A DNA stretch of 64,000 nt from Bradyrhizobium sp. U87765 SZCCT0048 (GCF_018131225.1 NZ_JAFCMM010000003.1:694001-758000), one strand, 5' to 3'; positions 49,745 to 61,018 are shown, counted from the stretch's first letter. Notes: generated by a model not told the origin, from the letters alone. Program-made: numbers and translations.

Positions 49745-51859
49745 ATGACGTGTCGGTGATGGACCGGAGATCGATGCCACCATCCGCTTCAGGCGGCTGG
49801 TGAGCGCGTCGATCGAGAAAGGCTTGGCCAGGATTTCCATTCCCGGTTCGAGAAAGCCGTCGCGCATTGCCGCATCCTCGGCGTAGCCGGTGATGAACAG
49901 CACGCGCAGGTTCTTGCGTTGCAGCCGGGCAAAGTCGGCGATCTGGCGACCGTTGAGGCCCGGTAGCCCGACATCCGTGACCAGCAGATCGATCTGCCTT
50001 GCCGATTCCAGCACCGGCATCGCCGCCTTGTCGTCCGCCGCCTCGATGGTGCTGTAGCCGAGCTCTCGCAGCGCCTCGATCACCATCAGCCGCACCGCCG
50101 GATCGTCCTCGACCACCAGCACGGTCTCCTGTGCGGACGGCGCGGCCTCGGCGACACTCGGCACGACAATCGGCGCGGCGCCGCGGTAACGTGGTACGTA
50201 AAGGGCAACCGTGGTGCCCTCGCCTTCCGTACTGTCGAGCTGGACATGGCCGCGCGCCTGTTTGGCATAACCGTAGATCATCGACAGCCCGAGGCCGGTG
50301 CCTTGCCCGATCGGCTTGGTGGTGAAGAACGGATCGAACGCCCGCTTCATGACGTCAGGCGGCATGCCGACGCCGGTATCCTTCACCTGCATCACCACAT
50401 AGTCGCCGGGGGCGAGACCGCCCTGCCGATGCAGCGAGCGCGCATCGGCGCTGACGTTGACCGCCTCGATGGTCAACACCCCGCCTTCCGGCATGGCGTC
50501 GCGGGCGTTGATCGCCAGATTGAGCAGTGCCGTCTCGATCTGGTTGGCATCGCCTTCCGCGATCCACAGATTGTCGGCGACATCGAGGCGAACCGCGATA
50601 CGCTCGCCCAGCGTGCGCTTGAGCAGATCCTCCAGCGAACCGATCAGCCGCCGCAGGTCGAGCGGCTTGAGATCGAGGGTCTGGCGGCGCGAGAACGCCA
50701 GCAGGCGGTTGGTAAGCCCCGCGGCGCGATTCGCCGAAGCCACCGCCGCATCGATGAAACGGTCGACGTCTCCGTTCCTCCCGGCTGCGAGCCGACGCTT
50801 GACGATGTCCAGTCCGCCGATGATGCCGGTCAGCAGATTGTTGAAATCATGGGCAATGCCGCCGGTAAGCTGGCCGACCGCCTCCATCTTTTGCGACTGG
50901 CGCAACTGGTCCTCGGCGGCCTGCAGCGCCTCCTGCGCCTGCTTCTCGGCGCTGACATCTCGGCCCACGGCATAAATCAGTCCGCTGTCGCGCACCGCGG
51001 TCCAGGAGATCCAGCGGTAGGAGCCGTCCTTGTGGCGAAGGCGGTTCTCGAACCGCGGCGTCGCGCCGATCTCGACCAGACGCGCCAGCTCGGCCCGGGT
51101 GCGCACACCGTCGTCGGGATGCTCGAGCCATTCGGACGACTGGCCGACCAGCTCGGCCTCGAGCCAGCCCAGCGTCGCCGTCCACGCCGGATTGACGCTG
51201 AGCCAGACGCCCGCCTCGTCGGCGATCAGCATCAGGTCCTGCGACACGTTCCATAGATGGTCGCGCTCGCGCGTCCGAGCCTCGACCTTGCGCTCGAGCG
51301 ACGAGTTTGTCCGCGCCAGTTCCTCCTCGCGCGCGCGCAGGTCGCGCGTCGCATGGACCTGGCGCGTGGTCTCGCCGACGACGGCGAGCACGCCGAACGG
51401 CTGGCCGTCCTCGTCGCGCACCGGGTTGTAGTCGAGGTTGAGCCAGACGTCCTCCGGCCGGCCATTGCGATGAAGCACCAGATGCTGGTCGCGGAACGAG
51501 ATTGCACGCCCCTCGAAGCCCGCATCCATCACCCGCCGGTTGAAGTCGGCGACCTCCGGCCACATCTCGAACACGGATCGGCCGAGAAGTCCGGGATGGC
51601 GGCTGCCCGCGACCGGAATATAAGCGTCGTTGTAAACCATCACGCCCGTCCTGCCCCACAGCAGGCACATCGGCACGGGCGAATGGACCACGATGTCGAT
51701 CACGCTCCGCAGGCTCTGCGGCCAGCGTGCGATCGGGCCGAGGGGCGTTTTCGACCAGGAAAATCCCCGGATCGCCGTGCCCATGCGGCCACCGCCGACC
51801 GGGAAGAGATTCTCGCTGAACCTCAGCGCCTGCTCTGCAGGATTCATGATGCCCGTCAT
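49742..51859 (-). CDS. Hybrid PAS-PAS sensor histidine kinase with C-terminal receiver
   Basis: About 705 residues from an ATG at 51859; another in-frame ATG is four codons on, and neither has a strong ribosome site. There are no membrane segments. Two PAS domains (about 40-160 and 185-310) precede HisKA with AVGQLTGGIAHDFNNLLTGI, a HATPase domain with GTGLGLSMIYGYAKQARG, and a receiver (about 585-700) with LLVTDVGLPGLNG holding the phospho-acceptor aspartate. This layout is common in light- or redox-sensing kinases, but no cofactor-binding residue stands out. No output regulator is adjacent. Confidence 0.9.
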   Translation of the reverse strand: MTGIMNPAEQALRFSENLFPVGGGRMGTAIRGFSWSKTPLGPIARWPQSLRSVIDIVVHSPVPMCLLWGRTGVMVYNDAYIPVAGSRHPGLLGRSVFEMWPEVADFNRRVMDAGFEGRAISFRDQHLVLHRNGRPEDVWLNLDYNPVRDEDGQPFGVLAVVGETTRQVHATRDLRAREEELARTNSSLERKVEARTRERDHLWNVSQDLMLIADEAGVWLSVNPAWTATLGWLEAELVGQSSEWLEHPDDGVRTRAELARLVEIGATPRFENRLRHKDGSYRWISWTAVRDSGLIYAVGRDVSAEKQAQEALQAAEDQLRQSQKMEAVGQLTGGIAHDFNNLLTGIIGGLDIVKRRLAAGRNGDVDRFIDAAVASANRAAGLTNRLLAFSRRQTLDLKPLDLRRLIGSLEDLLKRTLGERIAVRLDVADNLWIAEGDANQIETALLNLAINARDAMPEGGVLTIEAVNVSADARSLHRQGGLAPGDYVVMQVKDTGVGMPPDVMKRAFDPFFTTKPIGQGTGLGLSMIYGYAKQARGHVQLDSTEGEGTTVALYVPRYRGAAPIVVPSVAEAAPSAQETVLVVEDDPAVRLMVIEALRELGYSTIEAADDKAAMPVLESARQIDLLVTDVGLPGLNGRQIADFARLQRKNLRVLFITGYAEDAAMRDGFLEPGMEILAKPFSIDALTSRLKRMVASISGPSPTRH

Positions 51860-52048
51860 GATGAGAGGGACACCGGAACCCCGGTCGGGTCCACGGCGGC
51901 GTTTGCGACTTTCGGAGGGGAGCGCCTGCCGATCGGTGCGCGAGACCCCGCGACCACGGGCATCGGCGGGCACGGCAGAATGCCGCGCTCCAGACAAAAT
52001 CCTCTATTTTTCAACACGTTACCGAATTCCCCGCCTGCGCGGCGCGCT

Positions 52049-53188
52049 TCAGTACCGCTTCAGCCGCGCGAGTTGATCAGCATGAAAGTTTGAATCGCCA
52101 AAAAGTTCCTGACAAACCCGCATTCGCTTCATAAAAAATCCGATGTCGAACTGGTCAGTCATGCCCATGCCGCCGTGCATCTGCACCGCCTCCTGCACCG
52201 CCAGCGTCCCCGTGGTGCCCGCCTTGGCCTTGGCGACCGCCACGGCTGCCCCGGCCGCCGCTGGGTCGGCATCCATCAGTTGCAGCGCCTTGAGGACGGT
52301 CGCGCGGGTCAATTCGATCTCGCAATAGAGATGCGCGGCGCGGTGCTGCAGCGCCTGGAACTCGCCGATCAGCCGGCCGAACTGCCTGCGCTCCTTGAGA
52401 TAGTCCACCGTGCGCGTGAACGCCTCCTCGGCCGCGCCGAGCATTTCGGCTGCGACGGCACCACGGCCGACATTGAGGACGCCGTCCAGCAGCGTGCTCC
52501 CCTGATCGACCTCGCCAAGCACGCTGTCCGCGGTGACGTCGACATTGTCGAATGTGATCCGCGCGGCGTTGTGCGCGTCCACCATGACCGTACGCTCGAT
52601 CGCGATGCCCTTGCTCCTGGGATCGACCAGGAACAGCGTCAGGCCGCCGGCCTCGCCCGGCGCGCCCGCCGTGCGGGCCGCCACGATCAGCAGATCGGCG
52701 ACATGGCCGTCGACGACAAACCCCTTGGCGCCGTTGAGGCGAAAGCCGTTGCCCGACCGCGTCGCCTGCAGCGCCGTCTGCAGCGGCCGGTGCTTGACGC
52801 CCTCGTCGACCGCGAGCGAAGCCACGAGCTCGCCCCTGGCGATCCGACCGAGATGTTCGGATTTCTGTGCCGCCGTGCCGGCCTGGCGCAGCGCCGACGC
52901 CGCGAGCACCGCCGTCGACAGGAATGGCGACGGCATCAGGTTGCGGCCGATTTCCTCCATGATGACGCCGGCCTCGACGCATCCGAGCCCACTGCCGCCG
53001 AACTCTTCCGGCACAAGCAGGCCGGCAAAACCCATGTCGGCGAACGCGCGCCACAACTCGCGCGAGAAGCCGATCGCATCGCGGCTGTCGCGCAACTGGC
53101 GCAGGTGCGCGACCGGCGCCTTTTCGCCGATCAGACCGCGCGCACTGTCGCGCAGCATGGTTTGTTCTTCATTGAGGACGAGAGCCAT
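52049..53188 (-). CDS. Acyl-CoA dehydrogenase (first of a pair)
   Basis: 379 residues, three-domain acyl-CoA dehydrogenase fold. Supporting stretches are LLVPEEFGGSGLGCVEAGVI, GAKGFVVDGHVADLLIVAAR, and AVQMHGGMGMTDQFDIGFFM near the C-terminus. FAD-dependent, forms the alpha-beta double bond of an acyl-CoA. It is the second gene after a related but different dehydrogenase (66-base gap), so the two may form a heteromeric enzyme, as known for some steroid and dicarboxylate pathways. Substrate not deducible. Confidence 0.9.
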   Translation of the reverse strand: MALVLNEEQTMLRDSARGLIGEKAPVAHLRQLRDSRDAIGFSRELWRAFADMGFAGLLVPEEFGGSGLGCVEAGVIMEEIGRNLMPSPFLSTAVLAASALRQAGTAAQKSEHLGRIARGELVASLAVDEGVKHRPLQTALQATRSGNGFRLNGAKGFVVDGHVADLLIVAARTAGAPGEAGGLTLFLVDPRSKGIAIERTVMVDAHNAARITFDNVDVTADSVLGEVDQGSTLLDGVLNVGRGAVAAEMLGAAEEAFTRTVDYLKERRQFGRLIGEFQALQHRAAHLYCEIELTRATVLKALQLMDADPAAAGAAVAVAKAKAGTTGTLAVQEAVQMHGGMGMTDQFDIGFFMKRMRVCQELFGDSNFHADQLARLKRY

Positions 53189-53254
53189 GACAGGAATTCC
53201 GCTTTGAAAAAATCGTGATGGGAGAGCGACGACGCGACCGGCAGGAAAGCCGGA

Positions 53255-54436
<1,182 letters not shown>

Positions 54437-54761
54437 CGGCGTTTCCTGCTGTCGCTTTGCTGTTGACTATGTGCTGTTGACTATGTGCTGTTGCCATTGT
54501 CGTCGCGCTGACGCGCGGACGAATTGGCCGCGAACTTTACCCGTCGCCTTGCGGAATACAACATGGCGGCGACGATCGGTCCCGGCATGGCTGCCGCGCG
54601 CCAGTTTCGCGCTGCGAAACAACAACGCTTTCAAACGAGCGCATCCCTGAGTTTCCGTCTGGCGAAATGAGAAGCAGGCAACGGACTGGCGCGCCTTCTG
54701 TAAACTCCGGGCGCGCCGAACGGCCTTTGTCACGCTGGATCGCGCGCGTGCCGCTCGCAGC
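54437..54761. other. Gene-free stretch upstream of the acyl-CoA dehydrogenase pair
   Basis: 325 bases. Contains the tandem repeat at 54458-54493 near the dehydrogenase start; otherwise I see nothing assignable. Confidence 0.5.
54458..54493. repeat. Tandem 14-base repeat (2.6 copies) before acyl-CoA dehydrogenase
   Basis: Unit TGCTGTTGACTATG, twice exact plus TGCTGTTG. It lies about 21 bases upstream of the dehydrogenase start codon, in the expected untranslated leader. Confidence 0.85.
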
Positions 54762-55841
54762 CTATTGCCTGGTCCGGACCGGACGCATATCCCCTGCGAG
54801 ACGGGCGAGGGCTACCTTGTTGCCGACGCCGAGCTTCACATAGATCTCGCGGAGGTGGTGGCGCACGGTATAGGGCGAACATCCCAGCCGCTGGGCAATC
54901 TCCTTGTAGGACAGGCCTTCGCGATACCAGGTGACGATCTCCGCCTCGCGCGGCGACAGGCGATCGAGCGCGCTGCGCGGGCGCGCATACAACAAGGTCA
55001 GGTCGCCCTGGCGATGGAGCGCGACGCTCAGGCGATCGCCATCGAAATCATCGCCCCGTGCAATGGACGCGCACAGCGCCCCTGGCAGTTGATGCCCGCT
55101 CCAGGCTGGCCATTCGCTGTCCATCAGCACGGAGAACGCAGGGTCGCTGACATGCAGCAGGCCATGCCGGTCGGCGACGGCGAAACCCTTGCGCGGCCCG
55201 TCCGCGCCGGCATGTGCGCCCTCGCAATGGTACCGCAAATTCGCATGCCACGCCGCGACGACATGGGGCATGATGATTTCGTGCAGACATCGATCGTCGT
55301 CATCGAACGGCGTCTCGTCGAACGGCCGGTAGAGCGACAGGAATGTGAGCAGGCTGGGCGTGGACGCCGCCACGGCCACGGACGTCGCACTGCCAATGCC
55401 AAACCGCTCGCCCATGGACAGAAATTCGCGGTGCTTCATATCCACGGTGCGGACGCTGGAGGCCACGCCCGGCCGCGCGATTACGCGCGTCGCCAGTTCG
55501 TCCTTGTCCTTGAGCGCTTCCCATTCGCGCACGAACTCGCCGGGCAGTGCATCGACAAAGGTGCTGTGCAACGTCAGGGAGCCATCCGCTGGCGCGCGCA
55601 GCATGCCCCAATAGGCCGAACGGAACGGCAACTCGGCGCGCAGCCGCGACAATGCCGCCTTCTGGAAACGATCAGGCGCGTGCTGACGCGACAACGCATA
55701 GAGGTCGAGCAGAAACGCGCTCGCGCGCCGGGCAAGGCCACGCTCGTGCGCCCCCGACGCCATCGCGCCGGCCGCGCCGCTGCGCGGCCGTGCCTGCCGG
55801 CGAGACCTCATGGACACGGGCGCCGACGCGATGTTCGCCAT
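54762..55841 (-). CDS. LuxR-family helix-turn-helix transcriptional regulator
   Basis: 359 residues. The C-terminal LuxR-type DNA-binding domain (about 290-350) is clear: LSPREAEIVTWYREGLSYKE and CSPYTVRHHLREIYVKLGV. The N-terminal 280 residues have no autoinducer or receiver signature that I recognise, so the signal is unknown. It is upstream of the acyl-CoA dehydrogenase pair on the same strand and may control it. Confidence 0.85.
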   Translation of the reverse strand: MANIASAPVSMRSRRQARPRSGAAGAMASGAHERGLARRASAFLLDLYALSRQHAPDRFQKAALSRLRAELPFRSAYWGMLRAPADGSLTLHSTFVDALPGEFVREWEALKDKDELATRVIARPGVASSVRTVDMKHREFLSMGERFGIGSATSVAVAASTPSLLTFLSLYRPFDETPFDDDDRCLHEIIMPHVVAAWHANLRYHCEGAHAGADGPRKGFAVADRHGLLHVSDPAFSVLMDSEWPAWSGHQLPGALCASIARGDDFDGDRLSVALHRQGDLTLLYARPRSALDRLSPREAEIVTWYREGLSYKEIAQRLGCSPYTVRHHLREIYVKLGVGNKVALARLAGDMRPVRTRQ

Positions 55842-56008
55842 GCACTGCCTCCAACCTCCCTCACGTCTCCTTGTGGAAACTGGCTGAAGAGTAATGCAGG
55901 CCCGAAGGTCTTTTCAATGCGGAACCACGATCTGCTGCGGCGAGACAACCCTGCCGAGAAGGCCGCGGCGGCCGCGTGGCGCATCCCACGCGCCGCCAGC
56001 AGCCGTGT

Positions 56009-57442
56009 TTACGCCGCCACGTGAACGCGGGGGCGACGACCGGCCCACGGCAACGATTGTTCGAGCTGGCCGGCGAGACGCAGGAGAACGTCCTCGGCGC
56101 CGGACCGTGCGACGAACTGCATGCCGACCGGCAGCCCCTTGGCATCAACGGCGAGCGGCAGGCTGATCGCGGGCTGCCCGGTCATGTTGTAGAGCGCCGT
56201 GAAGGGAGCATACCTGAACAGGCGATCGTACCAGCCCTTCGCACCGAGCGCTGGATCGTCAGCATTGATGAAGCCGAGCGGCAACGCGGCGCCGGTGGTC
56301 GTCGGCGTCAGCAGCACATCGAACTCCCTGAAGAACGGTGCGACGGAACGGCAGACGGCGTTGGCAAGCACATCAGCCGTTTCGAGATCGGTCATCTTCA
56401 ACGACGCGCCATATTCATAGCAGGCGAGCGTCGTGGCTTCGAGCGTCTCGCGGGACGGCTTACGGCCGGTCAATTGTGCGGCCCCAAGCACGCCGGCGGC
56501 GAGAAAGCCGCACCAATAGGTCATGTTCGCGGCGTGGAAACTGGCCTCGTCAAAAGCCGGCGACGCCTCGGTGACATGGTGGCCAAGGGATTCGAGATGG
56601 CGAGCCACGCGCATCACTTCATCGCGAATGTCCTCATCGATCGTCGCATTTATCATCCCCGACAGCGACACCGCCACGCGCAGACGCCCGGTCGGCGCGC
56701 CGACCTCCTCTGCATAGCGCCGCTGCGGCGGCGCGATCTCGAAGGGATCGCCGACACCGGGGCCCTGCACCGCATCGAGCATGGCCGCGCTGTCGCGGAC
56801 CGTGCGCGAGACCACGTGCTCGATCCCGAGGCCATGCAGCGCATAACCGGACTCGGGGCCGACCGGCGTGCGTCCACGCGTCGGCTTGAGCCCCACCAGC
56901 CCGCAGCACGCGGCCGGAATGCGGATCGAACCGCCGCCATCGTTGGCATGCGCGACCGGCACGATGCCGGCCGCAACAGCCGCGGCCGAACCGCCGCTCG
57001 AGCCGCCGGGGGACCGGCCGGTGTCCCAGGGATTACGCGTCGGGCCGTACAGCACCGGCTCGGTGGTGCTGCAGAACCCGAACTCCGGCGTGCTGGTGCG
57101 ACCGAGGCTCACGACGCCCGCGGCCTTGAAGCGCTGCATCAGGTCGGTGTCATGAGGCGAGACGAAGGCGCCCGCGACCAGCCGGCTCCCCATGTCGCAG
57201 GCAACGCCCTCGCTGTGCAGGACCAGATCCTTGATCAGGAAGGGCACGCCGCAGAACGGCGCGCTGCGGTCTGCCGCCGGCGGCTGCGGCTCGATCCGGC
57301 CGATGACCGCATTGAGAGTCGGATTGACGGCATCGATGGCCCTCTGGGCCGTCTCGGCGACCTCGCCAGCGCTCACCTCGCCGCGCCGCACCAGCGCGGC
57401 AAGGCCCAATCCGTCATAGCTTGCGTATTCCTCGAGCTTCAT
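56009..57442 (-). CDS. Amidase-signature family hydrolase (6-aminohexanoate-cyclic-dimer-hydrolase-like)
   Basis: 477 residues from the ATG at 57442, which follows GAGGGTGGG. The amidase triad is visible: Lys in FLIKDLVL, cis-serine in SPGGSSGGSAAAVAAG, nucleophile region NDGGGSIRIPAACCG. The HANDGGGSIRIP form and GLKPTRGRTP are typical of the NylA-like branch that opens cyclic or aryl amides. It is divergent from a VOC protein. It is not closely like AtzE or AtzF in this window, so it is probably not part of ureide breakdown. Confidence 0.88.
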   Translation of the reverse strand: MKLEEYASYDGLGLAALVRRGEVSAGEVAETAQRAIDAVNPTLNAVIGRIEPQPPAADRSAPFCGVPFLIKDLVLHSEGVACDMGSRLVAGAFVSPHDTDLMQRFKAAGVVSLGRTSTPEFGFCSTTEPVLYGPTRNPWDTGRSPGGSSGGSAAAVAAGIVPVAHANDGGGSIRIPAACCGLVGLKPTRGRTPVGPESGYALHGLGIEHVVSRTVRDSAAMLDAVQGPGVGDPFEIAPPQRRYAEEVGAPTGRLRVAVSLSGMINATIDEDIRDEVMRVARHLESLGHHVTEASPAFDEASFHAANMTYWCGFLAAGVLGAAQLTGRKPSRETLEATTLACYEYGASLKMTDLETADVLANAVCRSVAPFFREFDVLLTPTTTGAALPLGFINADDPALGAKGWYDRLFRYAPFTALYNMTGQPAISLPLAVDAKGLPVGMQFVARSGAEDVLLRLAGQLEQSLPWAGRRPRVHVAA

Positions 57443-57616
57443 CCCACCCTCTGGATTTTTTGTTGCGATCCCGGCCAGCGGAGCAGATCCGCCGGCCCCG
57501 CGCCATCGATCAGATGTTCGATCCGGATGGCGACCGCCGACGGCGAGCCGGCACACGATCTTGCGCCATGGGCGCCCGCCTCCCACATTACGGCATCGAC
57601 CTCGACGAGAGCCGCC

Positions 57617-58129
57617 ATGACCACCGAACCGCAGAGCACATCACGTCCGATCATCGCCGGCACGCGCATCGGCCATGTCCATCTCAAGGTCGCCGACCTC
57701 GATCGCGCGCTGGCGTTCTACTGCGGCGTGCTGGGCTTCGAGCTGACACAGCGCTATGGCGCCCAGGCCGCGTTCATCTCCGCCGGCGGCTATCACCACC
57801 ACATCGGCCTCAACACCTGGGAGAGCAAGGGCGGCCATCCGCCGCCGCCCGGCAGCACCGGCCTCTACCACACCGCGATCCTCTACCCGACCCGCGCAGC
57901 GCTGGCGGATGCGCTGGTGCGCGTGGTCGAGGCCGGCATCCCGCTCGACGGCGCCAGCGACCACGGCGTCAGCGAGGCGCTCTACCTGCGCGATCCCGAC
58001 GAGAACGGCGTCGAGCTGTACTGGGACCGCGCGCAGGACCAGTGGCCGCGCAATGCGGATGGCTCGCTCGCGATGTTCACCCGTCGGCTCGACCTCGACG
58101 ACCTGCTGCGCGCCCGCGATCCAGTGTGA
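57617..58129 (+). CDS. VOC (glyoxalase/bleomycin-resistance/extradiol dioxygenase) family protein
   Basis: 170 residues, one VOC unit of paired beta-alpha-beta-beta-beta modules. RIGHVHLKVADLDRALAFYC starts the first half with a metal-ligand histidine, and LYLRDPDENGVELYWD ends the second with the metal-binding glutamate. Close relatives are annotated CatE-like ring-cleaving dioxygenases, but a single-unit VOC protein could equally be a lyase or isomerase. It is divergent from the amidase and convergent with the MFS gene. Confidence 0.85.
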   Translation: MTTEPQSTSRPIIAGTRIGHVHLKVADLDRALAFYCGVLGFELTQRYGAQAAFISAGGYHHHIGLNTWESKGGHPPPPGSTGLYHTAILYPTRAALADALVRVVEAGIPLDGASDHGVSEALYLRDPDENGVELYWDRAQDQWPRNADGSLAMFTRRLDLDDLLRARDPV

Positions 58130-58142
58130 GGGCGGCCCCGCC

Positions 58143-59375
58143 TCAGGCCGACAATGGATCATTCCGGCCGCGCAGCAAGACGCCGGCAGCGGCCACCAGT
58201 TCCAGCGCCATGCAGACATAGAGCGGCAGCGCATAGCTGCCCGACCAGTCGCGGAGAATGCCGACCAGCGCCGGGCCGCACGCCGAGATCGCACTGCTGA
58301 TCGCCGTGCTGAGGCTGACGACGACGCCGAAGGCATGGGCGTCGAACTCGCGGTGCACGATCATCGACGGCAACGTAATGGCATTGCCGACGGTGAAGCC
58401 GAACACCACGCAGCCGGCGAACAGCGCCGTGGCGCCGGAAATGTTGACCATCGCCAGCAGCGCCAAGGCCTGGCTCACGAACAGCACCGCCGATGCCGCA
58501 CGCTGGTTGAGGCGCCCCATCAGGAAGCCGAACACGACGCGGCCAACCACCGCCATGGCGGTCATCATCGCCATGGCGAGACTTGCCTGCTCGCGGCCGA
58601 TCACTGGCTCCATGAACGAGAACTGGTGGACGATGAAGCCGATCTGCGCCAGCAGTACCAGGGCGAACGGCAGCGCGATGCTCCAGAACGACAGGCTGCG
58701 CAGCGCGCCGGCGCGGATCCGCGATGACGGCAGCGCCGCGCGCGCGGACGCCCCGTCGGGGGCATGCAGCGGCGGCGTGCCGACGCCGAGCAGGATCACC
58801 GGCAGCAGCACCACCACCATGACCGCCGCCATCGCCACCACCGCCGGCGTGAAGCCGAGCGCGGCGATCGCCGCCACCAGCACCGGCACGCCGATGATGC
58901 CGCCGAGACTGGCGCCGTTGAGCGCCAGGCTGATGGCAAGACCACGCTGCGCATGGAACCAGAGGCCAAGCGTGTTCGAGATCGCCGCCATGGTCAGGCC
59001 GGCCCAGCCGACCGCCATCAGGGTGTAGACGCCGTAAAGCTGCCAGGGCGCGTCGACGAAGCCGAACAGCACCGTCGCCAGCGCCATGCACAGCACCGCG
59101 CCGACGAGGCAGGTCCTGACGCCGAGGACACGGATGGCGTCGCTGACGAACACCACCAGCAGCGCACTGAACAGATAGAAGAACGTCGTCGCCGCGGAGA
59201 TGGTCGCCGCCGACCAGCCATGGGCACGCCGCAGCTCCGCGAGATAGACGCTCTGGCCGTAGAAGCCTAGCGCCCAGGCGAAGGTCGCGGCCAAAAAGCA
59301 CACCCCGACGACCCGCCAGCCCGCGAAGCGGAGCGAGCGTTCATTGAGCGGCGATGGCACAGTGGAGGCATCCAT
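58143..59375 (-). CDS. MFS transporter
   Basis: 410 residues from the ATG at 59375, preceded by GGAGGCG. About twelve membrane segments with the usual central loop (about 205-225). Loop 2-3 motif is replaced by VFVSDAIRVLGVRTC. The pattern resembles oxalate/formate- or monocarboxylate-type MFS proteins. Substrate is unknown. The amidase, VOC protein and this transporter together could form a small catabolic module. Confidence 0.88.
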   Translation of the reverse strand: MDASTVPSPLNERSLRFAGWRVVGVCFLAATFAWALGFYGQSVYLAELRRAHGWSAATISAATTFFYLFSALLVVFVSDAIRVLGVRTCLVGAVLCMALATVLFGFVDAPWQLYGVYTLMAVGWAGLTMAAISNTLGLWFHAQRGLAISLALNGASLGGIIGVPVLVAAIAALGFTPAVVAMAAVMVVVLLPVILLGVGTPPLHAPDGASARAALPSSRIRAGALRSLSFWSIALPFALVLLAQIGFIVHQFSFMEPVIGREQASLAMAMMTAMAVVGRVVFGFLMGRLNQRAASAVLFVSQALALLAMVNISGATALFAGCVVFGFTVGNAITLPSMIVHREFDAHAFGVVVSLSTAISSAISACGPALVGILRDWSGSYALPLYVCMALELVAAAGVLLRGRNDPLSA

Positions 59376-59650
59376 GGGCAGCGCCTCCAGGCATGCGGGA
59401 CAAGAGAAAGGGATGGCGAGCGTAGCATCCCTTCCCTGCCGTTTTGAAGGGGCTCTTGGGACGCCCTGATCGGCGCCGGTGGACGCGCCAGCGCATTGCG
59501 CAGTGCCCGGCACGGCTGGATGCACCGCCATGTCGCGTGTATCGCCAGCATTGTTGACGCATGGTCACGAGTGATGTGACCAGAAGCCGATTAATCGACC
59601 ACAACGAATACCGGTAGTCTGAGCGGAGGAAACCGATCAGGGTTCATGGC

Positions 59651-60865
59651 ATGCTGAAGTATATCAATGGATTGTTTGCGGGTCTTGTCTGCGTGGCGAC
59701 CGCGGTCGCCGAGCCGGCCCCTTCAACGCTTCGCGGCGATCTGGACGACGTCATCGATCGGGCGATCGTCGATCAGCGCGTGGTGGGCGCTGTTGTATTG
59801 GTGATGCGTGACGGCAAGTTTGTTTATCGTCGCGCGGCAGGCTATGCCGATCGGGAATCGAAGACAAGGATGCAGGAAGACACGATATTCCGGCTGTCTT
59901 CTGTCTCCAAGCCGATCGTCGTTGCCGCAGCCATGGCGCTCGTGGACCAGGGCAGGTTGAGGCTCGATCAACCGGTGACGGACTGGCTGCCTGACTTCCG
60001 TCCCGCTTTGCCCACTGGCGAGACTCCGGTCATAACTATCCGCGAACTCCTGAATCACACGGCCGGGCTCAGCTATGGATTTCTCGAAGATCCGAATGGC
60101 CCCTACCACCGGTTTGGCGTCTCCGACGGGATGGATGAATCACCTGTCAGCCTTGAGGAGGAGACGCGCCGCATCTCCGCCGCTGGCCTGAGCTATGAGC
60201 CAGGAAAAGGCTGGGGCTACTCGGTCGCGATCGACGTGCTGGGCAACGTTGTGTCTTCAGCGGCGCACCAGCCTCTCCCGGATGTGGTCCACGACCTGGT
60301 GACAAAGCCGCTACGGATGAAGGATACGGCTTTCGGCGTCAGATCCAAGGACCGCCTGGCGACACCGTATGTCGATGGCAAGCCCGCGCCTGGTGTGATG
60401 AACGATCCCCAAATTGTTCCTTTCGCGGAGTTCGCCGGTATTCGCTTCTCGCCCAGCCGCCCCCTTGGAAAGGACTTTTTCCCCTCAGGCGGCGCCGGCA
60501 TGGTTGGTACAGCGGATGATGTGATGCGCTTTCTCGATCATGTGAGGCAAGGCGGACAGCCCGTGCTGCGGCCGGCGACCGCACGCGCGATGATGGTCAA
60601 TCAGACGGCGGACCTTCCGATCAACTTGTATGGGCCGGGGTGGGGTTTTGGTTTCGGGGGCGCGGTGCTGCGTGATCCGGCGTTGGCAAAGACTCCGCAG
60701 TCTCCGGGCACATGGGCATGGGGCGGCGTGTACGGCCATAGCTGGTTTGTCGATCCCGCAAGAAAACTGACTGTGGTTGTCATGACCAACACCGCTTTTG
60801 AAGGAATGGCGGGCAAGCTCCCAACGGACGTGCGTAACGCCGTTTACAAGAACATTCGCGAATGA
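59651..60865 (+). CDS. Serine hydrolase of the class C beta-lactamase / esterase family
   Basis: 404 residues. A signal peptide (about 1-20, ending AVAEPA) precedes the beta-lactamase-type domain. The SxxK motif is Ser84-Val-Ser-Lys87 (RLSSVSKPIV). The second motif reads YSVAIDVLG instead of YxN, and the third GHSWFVDP instead of KTG; this is the pattern of EstB-like esterases rather than true beta-lactamases. It is the first gene of an AT-richer tail of the window. Substrate unknown. Confidence 0.88.
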   Translation: MLKYINGLFAGLVCVATAVAEPAPSTLRGDLDDVIDRAIVDQRVVGAVVLVMRDGKFVYRRAAGYADRESKTRMQEDTIFRLSSVSKPIVVAAAMALVDQGRLRLDQPVTDWLPDFRPALPTGETPVITIRELLNHTAGLSYGFLEDPNGPYHRFGVSDGMDESPVSLEEETRRISAAGLSYEPGKGWGYSVAIDVLGNVVSSAAHQPLPDVVHDLVTKPLRMKDTAFGVRSKDRLATPYVDGKPAPGVMNDPQIVPFAEFAGIRFSPSRPLGKDFFPSGGAGMVGTADDVMRFLDHVRQGGQPVLRPATARAMMVNQTADLPINLYGPGWGFGFGGAVLRDPALAKTPQSPGTWAWGGVYGHSWFVDPARKLTVVVMTNTAFEGMAGKLPTDVRNAVYKNIRE

Positions 60866-61018
60866 CATGTTTTAACAACGCGCGGCCTCTGTCTTATGAA
60901 GCCGCCTTTCATGCTCCCTGATCCGTGTTGCTTCGAACAATTTGGGCAGGTTGCGCCGCTATATATTGGACATTAGACGTCAGACTTCGATGGTTTTCCC
61001 GGGGCTTGGACAATTTTC

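Noticed and set aside
59651..60865. AmpC-type antibiotic resistance gene
   Set aside because: The second and third active-site motifs are those of esterase-like relatives, not of class C beta-lactamases.
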